NCBI GenBank assembly: GCA_027382625.1 | Contig: JAJKFJ010022465.1 | Span: 62,001 to 126,000 of the forward strand | DNA length: 64,000 bases | DNA from: Tetmemena sp. SeJ-2015 | Lineage: Eukaryota > Ciliophora > Spirotrichea > Sporadotrichida > Oxytrichidae | Direction of reading: 5' to 3' | In this document: positions 23,865 through 35,320 of the stretch, one piece after another | Position numbering within the stretch: the stretch's first letter is position 1 | How the letters are laid out: every line of letters starts with the position of its first letter | Position numbers and translations under genes: made by a program | Notes under the pieces: model-generated | The model's input: the letters and a program-made list of their open reading frames with translations, nothing else | Database searches by the model: none | What the model was told of the DNA's origin: nothing

Positions 23865-25556
23865 ATGAACCTAATTAGTAGTTATAATAGAAGATCAACT
23901 ATTAATGTGTCATACGAAGACATGTAAAAGTATCTAAAATTGATATAGTTGGAGCAAACAGATGCTTTTGATGAGAGTATAAAAAATCTTCATTAAAGAT
24001 AGTGCCCATTTTGCTAAGTGCATCTGAATAGTTCGCAAACAGATAATTCTAAGGAAGATGCACTCCAACTTCTTAATACTAGTAACTATTAGAGATCATC
24101 ATCGTCGTATCATAATTTTTAAATTTATATATGAATGATGCAGCTACTACTCTAATGATGGCTGCAAGATCTTAAGGAAGCAATAGAAATTTAAAAGACT
24201 TCATATAAAAGATATAAAATAACGAGACAGCTTCGACCTCCTAAAATTCAGGATTCTTTGAAGTTACTTACATGAGTCTACTCAAACTTAGCAATTAAGA
24301 GGATTTTCTACTTAAAGAGTGTGACTTAAATAAGGCGTAGAAGGAAAAACTCAAAATGAAAAATAAGATTCCTCCAGTTATAAGGATAGTTTAGCCAAAC
24401 ATTACTGAGAGCCAATATCTCATGAAGAAAATCGATATTCAGTGGTAGTTTAAAGCGGTGTAAGTTTGCCAAAACTGTTTTAACAAGATTCAGAATAAAT
24501 TAGACACACAAGATTAAAATCAGTACACACTTCAGGAAATTAAAACAAGCCTCTCATAGATCAAGAAATACGGAGTTGATTTCATGGAGGACTAGTTTTC
24601 CTCTAAAGAATAGTGTGCCAGTTTCAAGATTAACAGGCCGAAGATAAAGTAGAGCAGGAAATCAAATCAAGTTCAATCAAGATCTTGCAATAGATTTTAA
24701 TGAAAGAAGGTAAAAGAGCTAAAGTCAGATAGTTCAAAAGCAAAGGCCAATCAATAAAAATTTAAACTTGGCAATGAGTATGATCTCTGAAGCATTAAAT
24801 CAAGTTCCAAACTATGAAAGAGATGCAGAGAGCTCGAAAAGAAGAACAAGGTTTGGGAATTCAATTGAAGAGTAAAAAAGTGTTTGTGACGAGACCATTT
24901 AGTCTTCTTTCCAAGGAAATAAAAGTTTTAGCAAAGCAGTCTAGGCTGTAGGGGCTCGAGCTTCAGTGCATTCAACTAGCGGAGTTGTCATAACGAGTAT
25001 TTCAAAATTTTAAGACTAGCACAAGAAATTTCATAAGAAAAGAAAAAGTGTAGTAGCTAGGGAAAACTCTAACTTCAATTTAAATGAGGATCAGCAAAAG
25101 CTTATTTAGTTTACTGAGAAATTTGCAGCAGCATTCCAAAAAAGTAAAACTCCTCAGGCAGAAAAAATTAATCTTGCTATGTCTAGTTAAAACTTCCAAA
25201 ACAATGACGATACTATGCAAAGTCTTTTAATTGAGCAGCCTCTATTCAATTAAAGTATGAAATTCGATAATTAAGATGAAGAAATTGAAGTCAAACACAT
25301 TCAAAATATTGAAGATAAAGGATAAAGGCTCCCAATATCAGAGAATATAATGAAGATGAAATCTATGAGTCAAGGTATTCAGGGAACCTAAATAGGTTTA
25401 TCAAGTAGCTCAAATCGATAAAGGAAAATTAAACAGAAAAATTAAGCAATTCAAAAAGTCCTTGAAATGACTAAATTAAATTTCAAGGACCTTAATAATG
25501 AGGAATTAATTATTCCATCTACATTTAAAAGACAGTCGACTTTATATTAGAGCTGA
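23865..25556 (+). CDS. Gln/Ser-rich protein with two CxxC pairs
   Basis: From ATG 23865 the frame runs to TGA 25554-25556 if a 20-bp IES (24117-24136, pointer AAT) and a 10-bp segment (24672-24681, repeat AATCAAG) are removed; the result is 553 aa with no other break. Cysteine pairs 'RQCPFCQVHL' (about residue 45) and 'QVCQNCFNKI' (about 190) could bind one zinc ion. The C-terminal half is Ser/Gln/Lys-rich and looks disordered, with 'NEERRQ'-type charged segments. The family is unknown. The terminal TGA lies inside a RepA-type edge ('agctgagaattta'), so the true gene may continue after that IES, perhaps into 25893-26287. Confidence 0.65.
24117..24136 (+). other. 20-bp IES, pointer AAT
   Basis: AAT at 24114-24116 and 24134-24136. 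Removal joins 'SSSSYHN' to 'DAATTLMMAARSQG' in frame; unremoved, a TGA follows at once. Confidence 0.65.
24672..24681 (+). other. 10-bp micro-IES or duplication, pointer AATCAAG
   Basis: AATCAAG at 24665-24671 and 24675-24681 with only three bases between. Removal of 10 bp joins the frame 'KQSRKSNQ' to 'DLAIDFNERRQKSQSQ'. Confidence 0.6.
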
Positions 25557-25835
25557 GAATTTATTTAAAAGTGATTATTTGTTAAAATTTAAATTAATGA
25601 AAGTTGTTATTTGTGAAATTAAGTTTGCAGAATAATGCCTCAGATATGCTGTTTGTTTAATAATTAATCATAAATTAATATAATATTCTTTTTTAGTAAT
25701 TTTCATATTTCCAATACATAAGAGATAAAATTAAAAGGATGTATAAAAATTGATTCTCTATCACAAGTTATTGTAATTGCTTGCAATATTATTGATTTTC
25801 TCCATTTTGATTTAATTTTAAATTTATTATTTATG
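25551..25835 (+). repeat. degenerate RepA-like IES
   Basis: Begins with the RepA left edge 'agctgagaattta' and ends near 'attttgatttaattttaa', which resembles the RepA right edge. The middle is unrecognisable. It sits exactly where the preceding coding frame ends, as RepA does at 32263. Confidence 0.5.
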
Positions 25836-25892
25836 CAATAATCTCTTAGTTATAATAAATTTACACTTTAAGTTAGCAAGATTAAAGCATAA

Positions 25893-26287
25893 GGTTAAAC
25901 AACACCGAGGTATAAATCTTATTTGATTATTTTGTGTTTGAGATTAAGAATGTTAACATAGAATGGCTTAATAAAAACTATGGAGACCTTAAATCAGCAA
26001 GAGAGTTTGTTTATTAAGACGTCGACAACGAAAATTATCGAAATGTATTTAAGACTGATCGGGAAAGGCAAGCAGAAAATCTGATCAATTCTGGTTTCAG
26101 AATAAAGTATCTGGAAAAATTCAGGGACTCATCACCAAATGGATTTATAAACACCGAGAGTCTAATCAAATATCAATCAAAAGAAACATTAAAAAAGATC
26201 AAAGTTAAGAGATACTTTTAAGCCCAACAGTTAAAATTATAATAAAGAAAGTAAATAAACAAAATTAAGTTATTTTTCATTATATGA
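25893..26287 (+). CDS. hypothetical, charged protein block
   Basis: Open frame with 'NVNIEWLNKNYGDLKSARE', 'NVFKTDRERQAENLINSG' and 'FRIKYLEKFRDSSPNGF', ending at TGA 26285-26287. There is no clear ATG at the start, consistent with an internal MDS of the gene that begins at 23865. Not recognised. Confidence 0.5.
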
Positions 26288-26578
26288 AATCATATATTCA
26301 TAAGTTTTCAGTTAAAATCAGAGCTTATTCCATCATTTTATTGCAATGTAAACCTTGAACTAAATAGGAATTTTAGATTGATCATTAAACTGGTGAGTGT
26401 AAGTGGAAATTGACAAAACTAAACCGTTCAGTCCTTCTTTAATAAATTTATAATTAATCTGATGTAAAATAAAAATCGATCCTTAAACAAGGTAAGATTT
26501 TGCATAGTATATTTGTAAATAAAATAAATAGTATTTGTGTTTAATATAGATTGATAATGTGAATAGCTGAGTGATAAG

Positions 26579-26884
26579 ATGGGAGGGTTGCTTTAATCTC
26601 GAGATTTAAAGACAATTTTAGACAACTCTAGTTTAGACAATAAATAATAATCTTTGAGCTGGAAGAATAGGGGCTAAAGCTTTGATGGATCAGCAACTAC
26701 GAGAATTCCAATAACTCAAAACAGTTTGATTTCAGAAGCTTTTGCGGAAATAAGAAGAAAAGACAATTACAATCAAACTCAAGACATGCTAGGTAAAATT
26801 AATAGAAATCTTGATTCAGTTATGACACTTCTCAAGAAAAAAGATCAAGATCTTACTGCTGAGCTCCTTAAAAGCTATAAGTGA
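26579..26884 (+). CDS. hypothetical protein, 101 aa
   Basis: ATG 26579 to TGA 26882-26884 with no break; starts 'MGGLLQSRDLKTILDN', ends 'DLTAELLKSYK'. A hydrophilic short coiled-coil tail is likely. It is either a complete small gene or the last MDS of the upstream plus-strand gene, since 26290-26575 is AT-rich and IES-like. Confidence 0.6.
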
Positions 26885-27331
26885 TTAATCCTAATTTCAT
26901 TATTATTTTTATATTCAGATTTTGCTTGCGATTAAGATTATATGGTTAATGTCAAATAAGCGCTGGTATCAACAAATAACAGAAAGTTAAAATAGGACGA
27001 CAGGTCATTAATCAAATTATTGCTTCTTTTTTATAAAATTTTCAATTTAAATTTGGAATTCTGGTATTTCTCCATGATATAAAATTTCAAAAATAAATAG
27101 AAAAAGTTGATACTGAAATTAAAATAGTGTAATTCAAATCTATGATGAGTTTTGTTTGTTTATTTTCTCTTAAAAAGCAAGCTGTTAGAATTTTCTAAAT
27201 CTTTTTTCACCAAATAAAGCCAAAAGCAAATTATCGAATGTTGTATTGTACTTTTAGGCATAAAAAATTACTAAAATATTTATCATAACTCTAATGAGAT
27301 GTTTTCACATAATGAAATTCTTTAAATACCC

Positions 27332-27853
27332 TCATGAATTCAAATATAATTTGAGTTAAAATAATTATTTTAGGCATGAATCACTTTTTACTTCTTTTTT
27401 ATTATAAAGTCCAAAACTTTACTTTACTAAATATATATATTTTTATAAAAAATTAAATAAGTTATTGATTAAATTAAACTTGCAAAATTGATTGAATTCT
27501 TTGAGCCTTAGAGCTTTGATCTGTTATTTCACAGCAATTATCTAGTCCTCAATATCTTGTTTATTTTTGATTCTTTCTATATTTCTTTTGGCATATTAAA
27601 GTAGGGTTTGGAGAATTATATTGGGTTTCTTGGGTTCTTAATTGTTTTAGGGAGCTTTTGAAGGAGAAAAGTCGTTAACTGAGAGCCAATGATTGATATT
27701 GCCTTCCTCTTGCTCAATATTCCTGCTAATGAGCGAGAAGAAGAACTTGTTGGTGTCTCTTACATATTTTTCATCCTACTGGTTAGAAGAAGTCTTGATG
27801 ACTTGTTTCCTTGTATTTTTACTGGCTGTAAGTTTTTCTCTGAATCTATCCAT
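27332..27853 (-). CDS. hypothetical coiled-coil protein
   Basis: From ATG 27853 ('MDRFREKLTASKNTRKQV') the minus strand is open to TGA 27332-27334. 'NTNKFFFSLISRNIEQ'-like and 'KRNIERIKNKQDIEDQIIA' segments indicate helices and a coiled coil. Below about 27470 the sequence turns AT-rich, so the real end may be an IES border there. An upstream in-frame TGA supports the start. Family unknown. Confidence 0.55.
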
Positions 27854-28191
27854 TATATCTTGCTTAAAGGAATATATAAAATTGCTTGTCTTTAAGTCTT
27901 GACTTTAGACTTACGATATCCTTCTAACTCAGAATTGAAGCTTGGTGAGTCAACTACTGATTTTGGAAGTTTATCATCTAGTTCATGGCTGAAGGACCTC
28001 CACCAACTAGATAAATGTATAAAACATTAACGGTGGATTTATATTTCATTCTTTAGCATTTATATGTTTTAAGTCTTATTCATAAGTGTGCATTTTGCTC
28101 TTGTTTTCTTTTTGATGAACTTGAGCTACAAATCAAAGAGATAGCTAGATAACAAATAATTTAAACTTCTTGATGTGAGTCACATCCTAAA

Positions 28192-28790
28192 AGTGCACAA
28201 ATTCGTTTTACCTATCACCAGGCCAAAAAAACCAAAAATCTATATAAATCTGAAATCAATCCAGGTTCTAATAAACTCAAATGAAATTAACTATATTCCT
28301 TTGTTAACCTTTTAGCATCCTCTTTTAAAGATCGCAAGAGGATCACTACTGTATCGGCTCTATAGCGCAATTTTCAATTATAACATACATAAGTGATTCA
28401 TCTAATTATCAATTGTTGATAAATCGATCATTTTGAGTAATCTATACTTTGAGTTGTTCCTCCTCATCTTTGGCATAAGCTTCTCTTCTGCGGAAAGATC
28501 ATTGAGATAGATGAACATGGGTAGTCTGGATGTTAGTACCAGCAGCTTAAAAAAATGGCATTCTATAATGCAAATAAAATTTTTAATTGAACTTTTTATG
28601 ATCACAGATGATAATTTTTTCTCATGATATATTAATTTCGATACTAATGTATCTCTTTCACTTGTTTGTTGGCTCACTGCTTTTAATTAAGTATCTCTTA
28701 TGGAACATGTGTAGAGCTCTTGCAAAGTCTCACTAATTACTCTTTAGTCCTCTTAGCCTCTTCTCTCTCTTCTTAACAGAAATGAATTTC
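28192..28790 (-). CDS. hypothetical protein, helical
   Basis: Minus-strand frame open from about 28790 to TGA 28192-28194, with 'ISETLQELYTCSIRDTQ', 'SERDTLVSKLIYHEKKLS' and 'MRRNNSKYRLLKMIDLST'. An AT-rich, hydrophobic run around 28560-28600 may be a short IES. No start is assigned and no domain is recognised. Confidence 0.5.
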
Positions 28791-28799
28791 AATTTCCTA

Positions 28800-30260
28800 T
28801 ATAATTTAAAAAGCTGCTACTATTCTAGAATTTACTAAATTATACTATTTAAAAGATCAGAGGATGTATATTGCATGCAACCTAATATTTCAATACAATA
28901 AAAAAGAGTATTATTTTTCAACAATTAAAAACTATTTAAAGGCCAAGAAAATTAATATTAACTGAATTATATAAGATATTTGAGGTTGAATCTTGTGAAT
29001 GTGATTCGAGAAATATTTCTAATTGAGGATGATCTCTGAATTGTTAAGACTTATGTTCACTGCTTATAGGACTGTGCATGACTGCGTCCATCATTTATTC
29101 ATTTTACGATGATTCTTAATATCTAGGAAACACACATATCTCTGCACTCAAAAATAAACAAATATAGTATTTTTCAGTCCTGAAAATCTCTATAAGAAAT
29201 ACATTTGATTAATGTTTAAACCAAATTAATTGATCAGCTTGCTTGCAAAAACTATTATAATTTTATTAATTTATTTATTAATAAAAATTCTTTTGTTTAT
29301 TATCTGATAAAATTTTTAATTTTCACAAGTACAAGTAATTATATCTCATACCTTTTATCTGCACCTATTCATAAGCGTTTAGAAAATATATTTAAAAGAT
29401 AGATATTAATTACTATCTTAATATGGATTAATATATGATAGTAAAAAATATAAAACAATAGCCAAATACTATTAATACATATTGAGACATAAAAAAACTT
29501 AATAAATAACTACTATAAAACAATTTAATTAAATATAAAGTTTAAAATATATATTAATATTTTATCCCGCATAAATAGCATGAGGAATTGATTTTTCTGA
29601 CTCTAGCATTGTTCCTATATATTGATATCTTTTCGCATACTTACTTTATAAGACAAGGCATTAATTTGCTAGATTAGCTAAATCACATTTTAAAAAAATA
29701 AAAAGCATAAATAAACCTTTTAAACATTTTAGTTTGATTTACTATTATCTTTCAACAGTTTATAAAAGCTACTATGATTGAATTCTGCGATTATTCTAAG
29801 AAAAATGAAGAGAAAAATAAATCATTAAAAAATTAAAATATACCTTGCTTCCTGAGTTCCTACGAGCTTTTGAAGAAAAACAAAGTAGTAATGTTAGCTA
29901 ATAGCGTCTTCATGAGTTTTCTCACCAATTATGATATTTGAAAATACTTGAATCATACACTAACTTATTCTCTATTAAATCTATATCTCTAAGCAATTTG
30001 TCACTATTTGCTTTACTTACCCTAAAAGCCTAACTTAGCTAATGAGCAAAAATAAGAAAGTTTAATCATGAAATCTCTTTCTACTTTAAAAGTCTCAGGC
30101 TGCTTTCTCAATGTGAATGACTAAACTTTTAACCATACCACTCCTCCAAATTCACACACAAAATCCGAATATTATCTATCTATATCAAGAAAACCACTAT
30201 TAAAGAAAGCTTTGCTAGCGGAAAAATAAGCTATTCTTTCACTTATGCGTCTACTCTGTC
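28800..30260. other. AT-rich DNA, no gene seen
   Basis: Mostly above 75% AT. Short minus-strand blocks near 30050-30150 are too weak to call. No repeat shared with other parts of the window was recognised. Confidence 0.4.
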
Positions 30261-30269
30261 TATTCTGGT

Positions 30270-30835
30270 TAAATATAAAACTACTATCAATTCGCAACAT
30301 GATTTCAGTTCATCATGCGTATTTCTCTCTCATAACCTTCATAGTATTTTGTTACTAATGAAGATAATATATCTCTTCTTACATTTTTCATATTGTTTTT
30401 CTGTTAATTAGAGATTACAAATGCGCTTTTGATTCTTCAATTCACTTAATTCTACTTCTGAAAATGTAATCGTTGTTCTTAGATAATTTCAGATTAAAGC
30501 TATTTTCTCGATACCTAGTAGAAGTAACTCACTTGATTCCAATCAGTCTTGAGAATTCCATAATCCTGACATCGACTAATTGAAAAATCTTTGGTTACAC
30601 CAAAGGTAGTTCTATATAGTTTATAGAGGGCACAAATTCCCAATTCATCTGAGGAAATAGGCTGTTATGGGAGAGATTGCGCATACAGTTTCTATATCGT
30701 ATTTCTCAAGTCCGGAGATACCTATACTATTCTCATTCGTATAAACACTGTCTAAGCGTTTATTAGCGTGATGTGCTCTTTGTCACATCTCTAATCCCTC
30801 ATCCGGCTCTTCCTTATTCATTTTTTCTATTCTAT
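30270..30835 (-). CDS. hypothetical gene or relic, two overlapping coding-like frames
   Basis: One minus-strand frame gives 'MRDQRCDKEHITLINAQ', 'SSDELGICALYKLYRTTFG' and 'SRCQDYGILKTDWNQVSY' to a TGA near 30430. A second, shifted frame starts 'MNKEEPDEGLEM' at about 30818, has three in-frame TGAs, and ends in 'ELKNQKRICNLQLTEKQY'. The pattern fits one coding unit with unlocated IESs or a decayed gene. Family unknown. Confidence 0.35.
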
Positions 30836-30839
30836 GATG

Positions 30840-31630
30840 CAAGGGTTTGAGATGCTTTAATTGCTTTAATGGCTTTAATTAAGAGCAATTAAAACTGAAT
30901 ATAGGAGCGATTCAAATTATAATTCAAATAAGTAGATCTTAAAAATATTCAAAGCACCTTAAAAGACAAAATATAATAATATCAATTGAAAATAAGTGTA
31001 AATTATGAGATTATACTTATAATATTAGATAGTTTTTAGGGAATAAGTATTAAATAAATTATGAAGACGCAAACTAAAGATTTCTATTTATATTTACAAA
31101 ATAAAATATGGTATCTACAATTTTTTACATGTAGAGATTAGAAATGAATGTCCCTTTAATTCTCTGGAGAATAAAAATTAAAAGATAAAAATATAAAAAT
31201 TAGTAATTAAGCATTCTTAACACCCTGTATAATAAAATAAATAAAACCTGCCATATATAATAGCTTTAAAACTCTGAAGTAGGATTAGGTACAATTTTAG
31301 TCGAGAGTAGAAAGCTTCGATGAAGCTGAGGATAGTTATAAACATAAAAAACTCTTATCTTTGAATCCAGTTATAATTACAATACATTTAGCAATAATAG
31401 TGAATGATAAGGAAGAATAAAGGAATCTTGCTTGTATTTATAAAGTTTAATAACTGCCATAGGAGACTTATTTAAAACTAAAATCTGTTAACTTTTTTAA
31501 TTTTATAGTTTTGATAAAAGCCTCTATTTAGAATATTACTCATTAAATGTTTAAAATTCCATCGATTAAAATGAATATAATCATTGAGAAAAATATCCTT
31601 AAAAGTATAGAACTAGTTAAAAAAATATAG
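30840..31630. other. AT-rich DNA, no gene seen
   Basis: No supported gene. It separates the block above from the C-terminal end of the EF-hand gene. Confidence 0.45.
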
Positions 31631-31639
31631 AACTAGAGA

Positions 31640-34600
31640 GAGCAAGAGTAAAATTTAATTCTTCTGACTTAGCGATGAGTTAAGTGAATTTGTGTTAAGT
31701 AGATATTTAAATATCCCAAGCCAGTCAGTACGAGTAGGGAGAGTGTTCCGTTATTTAATAACCTACGTTCTTTGAATCCAGAACTCTCTCTCTTCATTGT
31801 TAGTCCGTCTTTTTGCTTCCAAGTTCCTCTTAAATATTTCCTCGAAAGGATGGCGAGTCCTATACTTCTTCAGCTTCTCTAAACTAGCATGATTTTCAAT
31901 CATATCATAGTTCTGCTAGCTTATTTCCCTGCCAAACATTTTGCTTTCTCTAAAAGTTTTTGGCTAGAAATGAGACTCAATATTTGAAATTAAACCCTCA
32001 AAAGCTTAGTCTTCGTCATAGTTAAGTTATCTTGGGCTTTTCGAAGAAACTCTCTAGAGATATTTGCTTATTAGGAAATTGTTAAAAGTCTCACTGTTCT
32101 CTCTCTAAGTCAAAGAAGGTTTCTATATCTTTGAAGCTTTCATTTAACAATGGATTCTTTCAAATCCTTTTATCGCAGTATTGGCTCTACCTTGAGAGGA
32201 TCTCTTAACCAATTTATCTGAATTTTATGTTTCTTTTTAATTATCTGACTTGTTCTAATTATAGCTGAGAATTTAATATATAAGTGAATTAATAAATAAA
32301 TTACCAAATTTAAAATCTATGGTGGTTGAAGTGTGTGATATTGGGTAGATTTTATTACCATTCGATAAAGAATTAAATTTAAAGCAACTTTGATCCTTGC
32401 AACTTCTTCGCAGGAGGTCTGTGTAGCTAGTTACCTCTGTCATAAGTTTTTTAACTTGTCTAATTTCTTGGTTCGGAGTTTGTGACATCAAAATCTCTTC
32501 ACAGGCACCTTCTATTGTAATGGCAATAGAACCATATTAAAATTAAATAAGCTCAAGCCCCATATTGGGCTTTACAATTTAACGGCCAGCAATTTAAAAT
32601 TCTTCATTTATTATTTTAACTTAACTCCCATTTTCATTTCAATTTTAACTTTATTATGAGATGATTAAACCATGAAGTTTCTACTAAAGTTATTTCTATT
32701 TGCTGATTGTTGTGTTATTTTATCTGTGGTTTAAAGCTAACATTTTGCATTTAAATTAGAGAGTGAACGTATTTGTCTCTCAATAGGGTCATCAATGTTT
32801 TTGTTGTTTGGTGAGTCTTTGAGTTGAACTCTTGCAGTTGAATTGCCTAGCTTACCAAGCTAGTTTAAACCCATTCGATCCTTGCGCATTTAGTCAAAGA
32901 TGTAGTGAGATCTTATTCTCTCTTCTTTATTTGCAATGAAGTCTTTCCTTTGAAAGCGATCTTAACTAGCTAGATTCAGATTACTCACTAATTCCTTTTA
33001 ATTTAATATCCTGCCATCTTATCTTCCCACACTAAAAAATAATATAAACTTGCTCTTTGTTTAAAGAACAATTCTGGCCTTTTATTTTACATACTTAATA
33101 AACAAAATCAACAAATATTTGCAATTTTGAGTATATAATATTTTTTACTTGCTATCTTGCTGAATTCTGCTGCTCTTTCTATTCGTTCGGATCGTAAATT
33201 GAAGTCTTAATAAATTAAAACTGTTTAAATATAGTAATTAAGTAAATATTATCAATATTATTTTACTATCAGTCAATCTAAGTGAAGCTTTGAGATTCAT
33301 GTGCTCTATTGCTAGTGGTTCATTGTTGAAAACTTCTTGAGCCTGTTTGAGTAATTCTTATTCTTGGCTCTGTCTCTTTCTGTGTTTAAAATGTAAGAAT
33401 CTTTTAGATGCTGGCTATAAGCTTTGTTGATTTTACTAGCTATTAAGTGGAGCAGTGGACTCTCTGCTTAGCACCAACTGCCTTTCAAATAAATAATCAT
33501 AGAACAGCTAAGAAGTCTCATCATCTTAGATAAGAAGTTCTCTGTTGCTTTTATCTTACTCGTTTTAGTGCTAAACAACATTTTAGTTCATGGACATACT
33601 CTTTCTTTCAATAGAAAATTTTCTCTAAGTTTCTACCTGGTCTCTCAGTTTAGCTTCATTCTATTCCATAATTATATCCAGTTCTTACTTTAGAGTGGAA
33701 GTGTGGTGATTAGTCAAGGCCCCCCTAATGTTGGCTTGGTTCCTCTATTTGTTTTTGCTCATTAGAATGTCAAGTTTGCGGATCATCTCTACCTCGTTCA
33801 GCTTCTCATCTTCATCAGAATTGCTATCTTAAAAAGCCTTTATAAAAATATCAATTAAATACAGGGTATTTATCTCTTCGTATGATTATTGTTACTAGTT
33901 TAATGATTAACTCCTTTATCTTATTGGAATCTAAATTATTGACTGACTTGGCCATACTTTAGTTTTGAGAGTTCATTTTTGAATTTTAGTTAACACTGGC
34001 AGTAAGTTTGTTGTTCTTTTTAGGAGTTAGCTGTGATTTGTCTTTGTAAATTGAGCTGAGAGCTTGTACTCTCAGTTTTTCGTTGTTGTATTTGTCTAAT
34101 TCTTAGTAAGTCATGACCTGCTCATCACTTTCATCCAGAGAGTTGATTTAACCTTCTTTCTTGTGGAGTTCTTTATCCAGTTGCTTGATTGCAATTGCTT
34201 GCATCTTTCTCTCTTACGCTTGTTGATGATGGAAATGATGAAGCTGTTACTATTTCATCTTTTCTATCTCGCATCTTACCTTCACCTCTTTTTAGATTGG
34301 CAGCTCCATGTCGTTGGAGTCTGAACCCTGTACCTTCAATTTGAACAACTTATCAAACGCTTTAATGTCTTCCACAGTCTCTTCAATTTGAAACTTTGAC
34401 AGCTCAACCTGACCTAACAGCTTTTCTCTTTGAGTCTTCTGCGATAAGAAATTCAACAGAGAACTGAAATCAAAGGGCAGAAAAGCTACTTTGTTTTGGC
34501 TGGTTTCTCTTCCTCCATCTTCCTCAGGATTTTTATAAGCTTTCTGAACTCTAAAAGCTAGTTAAGAGGAATATTTATTTACTTTGATTTGCGTCCTCAC

Positions 34601-35137
34601 TCATCACGAACTGTTGAAATTACTCTAGATCTAAAGCTCCTTTATTGTGTTTGTCTACAATTGAGAACAGCTTTTTTAGAGTCTCCTCATTTATGCTTAT
34701 CCCGTTCTGCTGGAACATCTCATGCACCTCATTTACGTCCAACGAATCTAAAGCTATGTTAGAAGAGGACAAGTACTTACTGGATCCATCCTCGTCGAAT
34801 TTCTTGAATACATTCTGGATATCGATTTACTTCTTGAGTTCTTAAGGCCTGTTCAGGTATTGAATCTTCGAAGTTTGAGCGAATCTCTTCCTCAGCCACT
34901 GAACTGTATGATTGTTATTAAGAGTCGCAGCAACTTTACTATATCATCATTAATCATGAATCTGTTAAATTACGTTAGAGTTTCTTCGTTTAGCTGGCTG
35001 AGAACATCATTCTTCTGCTGTTCAATTGTTTGCCTACTATTAAGCACTTGAGTATGACCATTTACGCTCAAAGATTCTTCTTATCTTGAGTTCCTTAAAT
35101 TTGAAGAACTTCCTCCCTGCAAGTTATTCTTGCTCAT
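31640..35137 (-). CDS. EF-hand coiled-coil protein, IES-interrupted
   Basis: ATG 35137 opens 'MSKNNLQGGSSSNLRNSRQ'. After a 35-bp IES (pointer GCTG) comes 'QYLNRPQELKKQIDIQNVF', an EF-hand loop beginning 'KKFDEDGS' and continuing 'LDVNEVHEMFQQNGI', and a second helix-loop unit 'LFSIVDKHNKGALDLEQF'. Then follow long Gln/Lys/Glu-rich coiled-coil blocks (34530-33900, 33840-33280, 33000-32660, 32260-31660), for example 'QLDKELHKKEGQINSLDES' and 'EEREFWIQRTQ'. A complete RepA element is an IES at 32263-32657. Calcium binding is likely for the first loop. The combination resembles ciliate cytoskeletal EF-hand proteins only in general. The last stop is not fixed, and gaps near 33850 and 33200 need further IESs. 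Confidence 0.75.
32263..32657 (+). mobile_element. RepA reference copy: repeat forming a whole 395-bp IES
   Basis: Direct repeats attat at 32258-32262 and 32653-32657. Removing the segment joins 'NFMVQSSHN' to 'QNKSDNQKETQN' in frame. Left edge 'agctgagaatttaa', right edge 'caattttaac'. Copies or fragments lie at 2815, 9013, 12596, 13225, 25551 and 50873. The minus strand keeps a fossil reading frame ('NQEIRQVKKLMTEVTSYTD'). No transposase or long inverted termini are visible: a non-autonomous element that is, or became, an IES. Confidence 0.8.
34754..34780 (-). other. 27-nt intron-like insertion in the EF-hand loop
   Basis: On the minus strand it starts GTAAGT, has CTAAC near the end and ends ATAG, all intron hallmarks. 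It interrupts the calcium loop after 'DEDGS'. Removal keeps the frame but leaves a 14-residue loop, while a 33-nt removal (an IES reading) would give the canonical 12. Confidence 0.5.
34897..34931 (-). other. 35-bp IES, pointer GCTG
   Basis: cagc at 34893-34896 and 34928-34931. Removal joins 'DDIVKLL' to 'RKRFAQTSKIQYLNRP'; otherwise a TGA follows. Confidence 0.75.
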
Positions 35138-35320
35138 TTTAAATATATCTCTTTAATTAATTAATGCTGAGAGAATGGAGTGATTAAGAACATTCGATTA
35201 ATAGATAGGGATTGTTTTAAATAAATGTATATGTGCTATGGGAGGAGTGAGTGATCTGTGAGTTAAAAGTCGCTCTCCCCTTCCAGCTTTATAAACTAGC
35301 TAGCTTTATTCGGTGCTGTC

